Source of the DNA: Mycoplasmatota bacterium
GTDB taxonomy: Bacteria > Bacillota_I > Bacilli_A > Izemoplasmatales > Hujiaoplasmataceae
Direction: 5' to 3'
Assembly (NCBI GenBank): GCA_016342455.1
Contig: JAEIOE010000004.1
Span: 1-64,000 of the forward strand
DNA: 64,000 nt
Shown here: piece by piece, positions 61,297-64,000 of the stretch
Numbering within the stretch: position 1 is the stretch's first letter
Layout: every line of letters starts with the position of its first letter
Translations under genes and position numbers: made by a program
The notes under the pieces: model-generated
The model's input: the letters and a program-made list of their open reading frames with translations, nothing else
Told to the model about the DNA's origin: nothing
Databases searched by the model: none

Positions 61297-63012
61297 TTAT
61301 TTAACCGCGGCTACTATTAGATTAATTCCTTCTAAAAGTGCGTCTACTTGAGCAGTGGCTTCTTCTAAAGAACTACCTATTACTCCAGCATATATTTTTA
61401 ATTTAGGTTCTGTTCCAGAAGGTCTTAATACAAACCATGATTTATCTTCTAGCACAAACTTCATCACATTTGAAACTGGTAAATCTATTGTTTCAACTTC
61501 TCCGTTTATATAACGTTTAGACAACTCAAAGTCTTCTTTAACCACAACTTTTTTCCCTAGATAACTAACTTGTGAGTTTTCGCGGAAATCATTCATGATT
61601 TGTGCAATTTTTTCTTGACCTGTCTTACCAAGTAAATGAATATTTTTTAATCCTTCAAAGTAATATCCATATTCTTCGAAGATATCTAATAATTTATCAT
61701 ATAGTGTTTTATTTTGTGTATTTTTGTAGAAAGTAGCTGCTTCAGAAATAAGAAGCATTGCTTGAAGTGAATCTTTATCTCTCACGAAGTCTTTAACAAC
61801 GTATCCATAACTTTCTTCATATCCAAAAACAAACTCTCTTTCTTCTTCGTCATCTTCCTCTAAAAATCTTGCTTGCTCTCCAATAAATTTAAATCCAGTA
61901 AGTGTTGAAAACACGTCCATTCCAAAAGACTTGGCAATTGTAGCGCCTAATCCGGATGTAACTACTGTATTAAAGACAACACCTTTTTTAGGTAATGTTC
62001 CAAGTTTTTTCTTTTCATTTAATAAATAGTAAATCATTAAAGCCCCGGTTTGATTACCGTTTAGATAGATATACTTTGAATCATATAAAATACCAATTCC
62101 TAGTCTATCAGCATCTGGATCAGTCGCAATTAATAATTCAGCGTTCATTGTATTTCCTAATTCTTCAGCTAACTCAAATACCGCTGCGTCTTCAGGGTTT
62201 GGCAATTTAACGGTAGAGAAGTAAGGATCGTTAACCATTTGTTCCTTAACTGGATGAACGAGATAACCACATTCTTCTAACAATCTGACACCTAAATATC
62301 CACTTGTTCCATGAAGTGGAGTAAAAACGATATTTAAAGGTTTTTTTAATCCTGGATGTAATGCTACAGTTTTCACCTTATCAAGGTATGCTTTATCCAT
62401 TTCTTCGTCTAAGAATTCTACTAAATCATTTGATAATAATTCTGTGAAATCTAATACTTTTATAGAGAAAAGATCTTTTGTTTCATTTACATAACCAATA
62501 ATTTCATTCGCATAATCTGGCGTATACTGGCATCCATATTCATCATAGATTTTATAACCATTATAAGCAGCGGGGTTGTGACTCGCTGTAATAACTATCC
62601 CAGCCAAAGCATTTGTTTCTCTTACAGCGAAACTTAACTCAGGTGTTGGTCTTAAATCATGAAATAAATAACTTTTAATTCCATAAGCGCCCAATACTCT
62701 AGCAGACTCTTTTGAAAACTCTTTAGACATCAATCGATTATCATGAGCAATGACCACTCCTCTTGATAATTGATGTTTACCATAAGTTTTCACTAGATAC
62801 TTCGCTAAGCCATTATTTGCTCTTCTTATTGTGTATATATTTAAACGATTTGTTCCAGCACCTAAAATTCCTCTCATTCCCCCAGTACCGAATGATAGGT
62901 CAGTATAAAACATATCCTCTAATTCTTTGTTTGTCTTTCCAACTAAGTCTTTTTTAACAAAACTATCTAAGTTCTTATAGTTAAGCCATGTTTCATAAAT
63001 TTTCTTCCACAT
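61297..63012 (-). CDS. Phosphoglucomutase / phosphomannomutase
   Basis: This 571-aa protein has the alpha-D-phosphohexomutase order: GTGGMRGILG near 42-51, the catalytic Ser in ITASHNPAAYNGYKIY near 137-150, the metal loop ATDPDADRLGI near 300, FGYEESYGY near 400 and the C-terminal RPSGTEPKLKIYAGV near 535. It interconverts glucose 1- and 6-phosphate and may use mannose phosphates. Length is usual for the long bacterial form. It is coupled to the small Cys-rich gene. Confidence 0.93.
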   Translation of the reverse strand: MWKKIYETWLNYKNLDSFVKKDLVGKTNKELEDMFYTDLSFGTGGMRGILGAGTNRLNIYTIRRANNGLAKYLVKTYGKHQLSRGVVIAHDNRLMSKEFSKESARVLGAYGIKSYLFHDLRPTPELSFAVRETNALAGIVITASHNPAAYNGYKIYDEYGCQYTPDYANEIIGYVNETKDLFSIKVLDFTELLSNDLVEFLDEEMDKAYLDKVKTVALHPGLKKPLNIVFTPLHGTSGYLGVRLLEECGYLVHPVKEQMVNDPYFSTVKLPNPEDAAVFELAEELGNTMNAELLIATDPDADRLGIGILYDSKYIYLNGNQTGALMIYYLLNEKKKLGTLPKKGVVFNTVVTSGLGATIAKSFGMDVFSTLTGFKFIGEQARFLEEDDEEEREFVFGYEESYGYVVKDFVRDKDSLQAMLLISEAATFYKNTQNKTLYDKLLDIFEEYGYYFEGLKNIHLLGKTGQEKIAQIMNDFRENSQVSYLGKKVVVKEDFELSKRYINGEVETIDLPVSNVMKFVLEDKSWFVLRPSGTEPKLKIYAGVIGSSLEEATAQVDALLEGINLIVAAVK

Positions 63013-63058
63013 AATTTTATCCTTTCATAGAAAATACTTTTGAAATGTTTCAAAAGTA

Positions 63059-63598
63059 TTATCGTATATAATCAACTAGATTTTCTTTTCTTTCTGGTGC
63101 TTCTATTTCGTCATCCGTAGGATAACCAAAGCAAATAGAAACATCAAATTCATGATTCTTTGGTATTTTAAGCAAAGAGTTTACATCAGGCTTAGGAGCT
63201 TGATGGTATAAATACCTCGTTTGCCCAACTATACAAGATCCAATTCCTAAAGATTTTGCGGCCAAAGCCATGTTTTCAGCTACACAACCTGCGTTGATTT
63301 CCGAATAACCTTCAATCTTTGAACTGATTACGATAACAGTTGGTGCGTGATAAAAAATATGATAACCTTCTTCTTTATCAAGACCAATTTTATTCATGCC
63401 GTCTACTGCTTGTTTACTGATTTCATCGATCTTATCCTTGTTCGTAATTACAGTAAAATGCCAGTTTTGACGATTCTTTGCACTAGGTGCAAACAATCCA
63501 CACTTAATAATTGTTTGTAACTCTTCTTCTGAGATGGGCTTATCTAAAAAATCTCTAACGCTCCTTCTCTTCAAAATGGTTTCGACTGTTTGATTCAT
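63059..63598 (-). CDS. Nitroreductase family protein
   Basis: This 179-aa protein has the FMN-binding pattern RRSVRDFLDKPISEEELQTIIKCGLFAPSAKNRQNWHF and CIVGQTRYLY, then ICFGYPTDD near the end, all typical for small nitroreductases. It reduces quinones or nitro-compounds with NAD(P)H. The range of substrates cannot be seen. It is followed by pgm after 46 bp and preceded by the PfkB-like gene within 10 bp. Confidence 0.88.
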   Translation of the reverse strand: MNQTVETILKRRSVRDFLDKPISEEELQTIIKCGLFAPSAKNRQNWHFTVITNKDKIDEISKQAVDGMNKIGLDKEEGYHIFYHAPTVIVISSKIEGYSEINAGCVAENMALAAKSLGIGSCIVGQTRYLYHQAPKPDVNSLLKIPKNHEFDVSICFGYPTDDEIEAPERKENLVDYIR

Positions 63599-63608
63599 AA
63601 GAATCCTC

Positions 63609-64000
63609 CTATAAATGAATGAGTTTTTTTATATCCTTATTGCAAGCTTCATAAACCTCTAGTGTTTTGTCTGCTACAACTTTCCCAAAATTAACAGCTT
63701 CTCGCATATTTTTCCCTTGAACTAAATAATAGATAGCTCCTGAGATTAAAGCGTCTCCTGCGCCCATAGTACTAAGAATGTTTTCTTTTTTATTCGTTTC
63801 ACTTTGATAAATTTCTTTATTCAAATTGTATGTAATTGGCTCATCAGAATGAGAGACAATGCAGTTTTTTAATCCTTTATCTAACAACTGCTTTACACCA
63901 AAGATTATATCACAATTATCTATTTTTAATAGTGCATTTAATTCATATTGATTAATCTTCAACAAATCAATATATGGAAGTACCTTTCTTAAACGAATTA
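63609..64000 (-). CDS. PfkB-family carbohydrate kinase (partial, cut by window edge)
   Basis: The visible C-terminal part reads ...YIDLLKINQYELNALL, then MGAGDALISGAIYYL with the G-A-G-D of the PfkB family (catalytic Asp). The frame remains open to the window end, so the track start (TTG 63965) is not the real one and the gene continues to the right. It phosphorylates a sugar or nucleoside; the substrate part is outside. It is upstream of the nitroreductase by 10 bp. Confidence 0.85.
   Translation of the reverse strand, partial: IRLRKVLPYIDLLKINQYELNALLKIDNCDIIFGVKQLLDKGLKNCIVSHSDEPITYNLNKEIYQSETNKKENILSTMGAGDALISGAIYYLVQGKNMREAVNFGKVVADKTLEVYEACNKDIKKLIHL

Overview
The window looks like a low-GC, wall-less relative of the Firmicutes, most plausibly an Acholeplasma-type Mollicute. 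The core genes smpB, rnr, secG, eno, gpmI, ung and pgm are read with the standard code: they are full length without any in-frame TGA, their Trp codons are TGG, and TGA ends several mobile genes. A complete tailed-phage genome is present in which I can see no peptidoglycan-degrading endolysin, as expected for a host without a cell wall. The genus assignment is inference.

Layout. (1) 1-9.3 kb is an accessory region on the minus strand: a nucleotidyltransferase, a small unknown gene, a HEPN-like gene, a phosphorylase-NUDIX-GNAT group, and a tight five-gene operon (zincin, SIR2, HerA, NTase-fold protein, Abi/HEPN protein) that is almost certainly an anti-phage system. Copies of a structured repeat (two full 114-bp copies with about 94% identity, plus shorter or diverged ones) lie directly 3' of the genes, like recombination sites between gene cassettes. 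(2) 9.3-32.4 kb is the late region of an HK97-type siphovirus prophage, read right to left: HTH/small-terminase-like protein, ParB-methylase, cysteine-peptidase-like protein, MetK, HNH, packaging, capsid, connectors, tail, fibres and putative holins. Extra cargo is inserted at several points: a trypsin-like protease, a duplicated HEPN-like protein, a RelB/DinJ-like regulator and a membrane coiled-coil protein. (3) 32.7-42.3 kb is a second defence block inside the prophage: AbiH, three small membrane or partner genes, a YgjP-type peptidase and a complete type I restriction-modification operon with an additional half-sized S subunit. (4) 42.4-50.5 kb is the early and lysogeny control region: a DnaD/DUF4373-like replication protein, Xis-like protein, Bro-N antirepressor, tyrosine recombinase, divergent XRE regulators, and two tandem large serine recombinases. 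(5) 50.9-64 kb is the chromosome: ssrA (tmRNA) just 3' of smpB, then rnr, secG, eno, a membrane protein, gpmI, a GH13-like glycosidase, a folate-type ECF S component, ung, a small Cys-rich membrane protein, phosphoglucomutase, a nitroreductase and a partial PfkB kinase.

How it works together. The prophage appears to sit beside ssrA, brought there by the tandem serine recombinases or by the tyrosine recombinase. Lysogeny is probably kept by the XRE repressor at 46.2 kb, whose promoter overlaps an inverted-repeat operator. Two related hairpin elements stand upstream of the replication genes (43.75 kb) and of the late genes (32.69 kb), and the late one is followed by a leader terminator, so late expression may depend on antitermination. 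The element and its flank together encode at least three independent defence modules (the SIR2-HerA operon, type I R-M, AbiH) and perhaps a fourth, the protease/HEPN pair in the packaging module.
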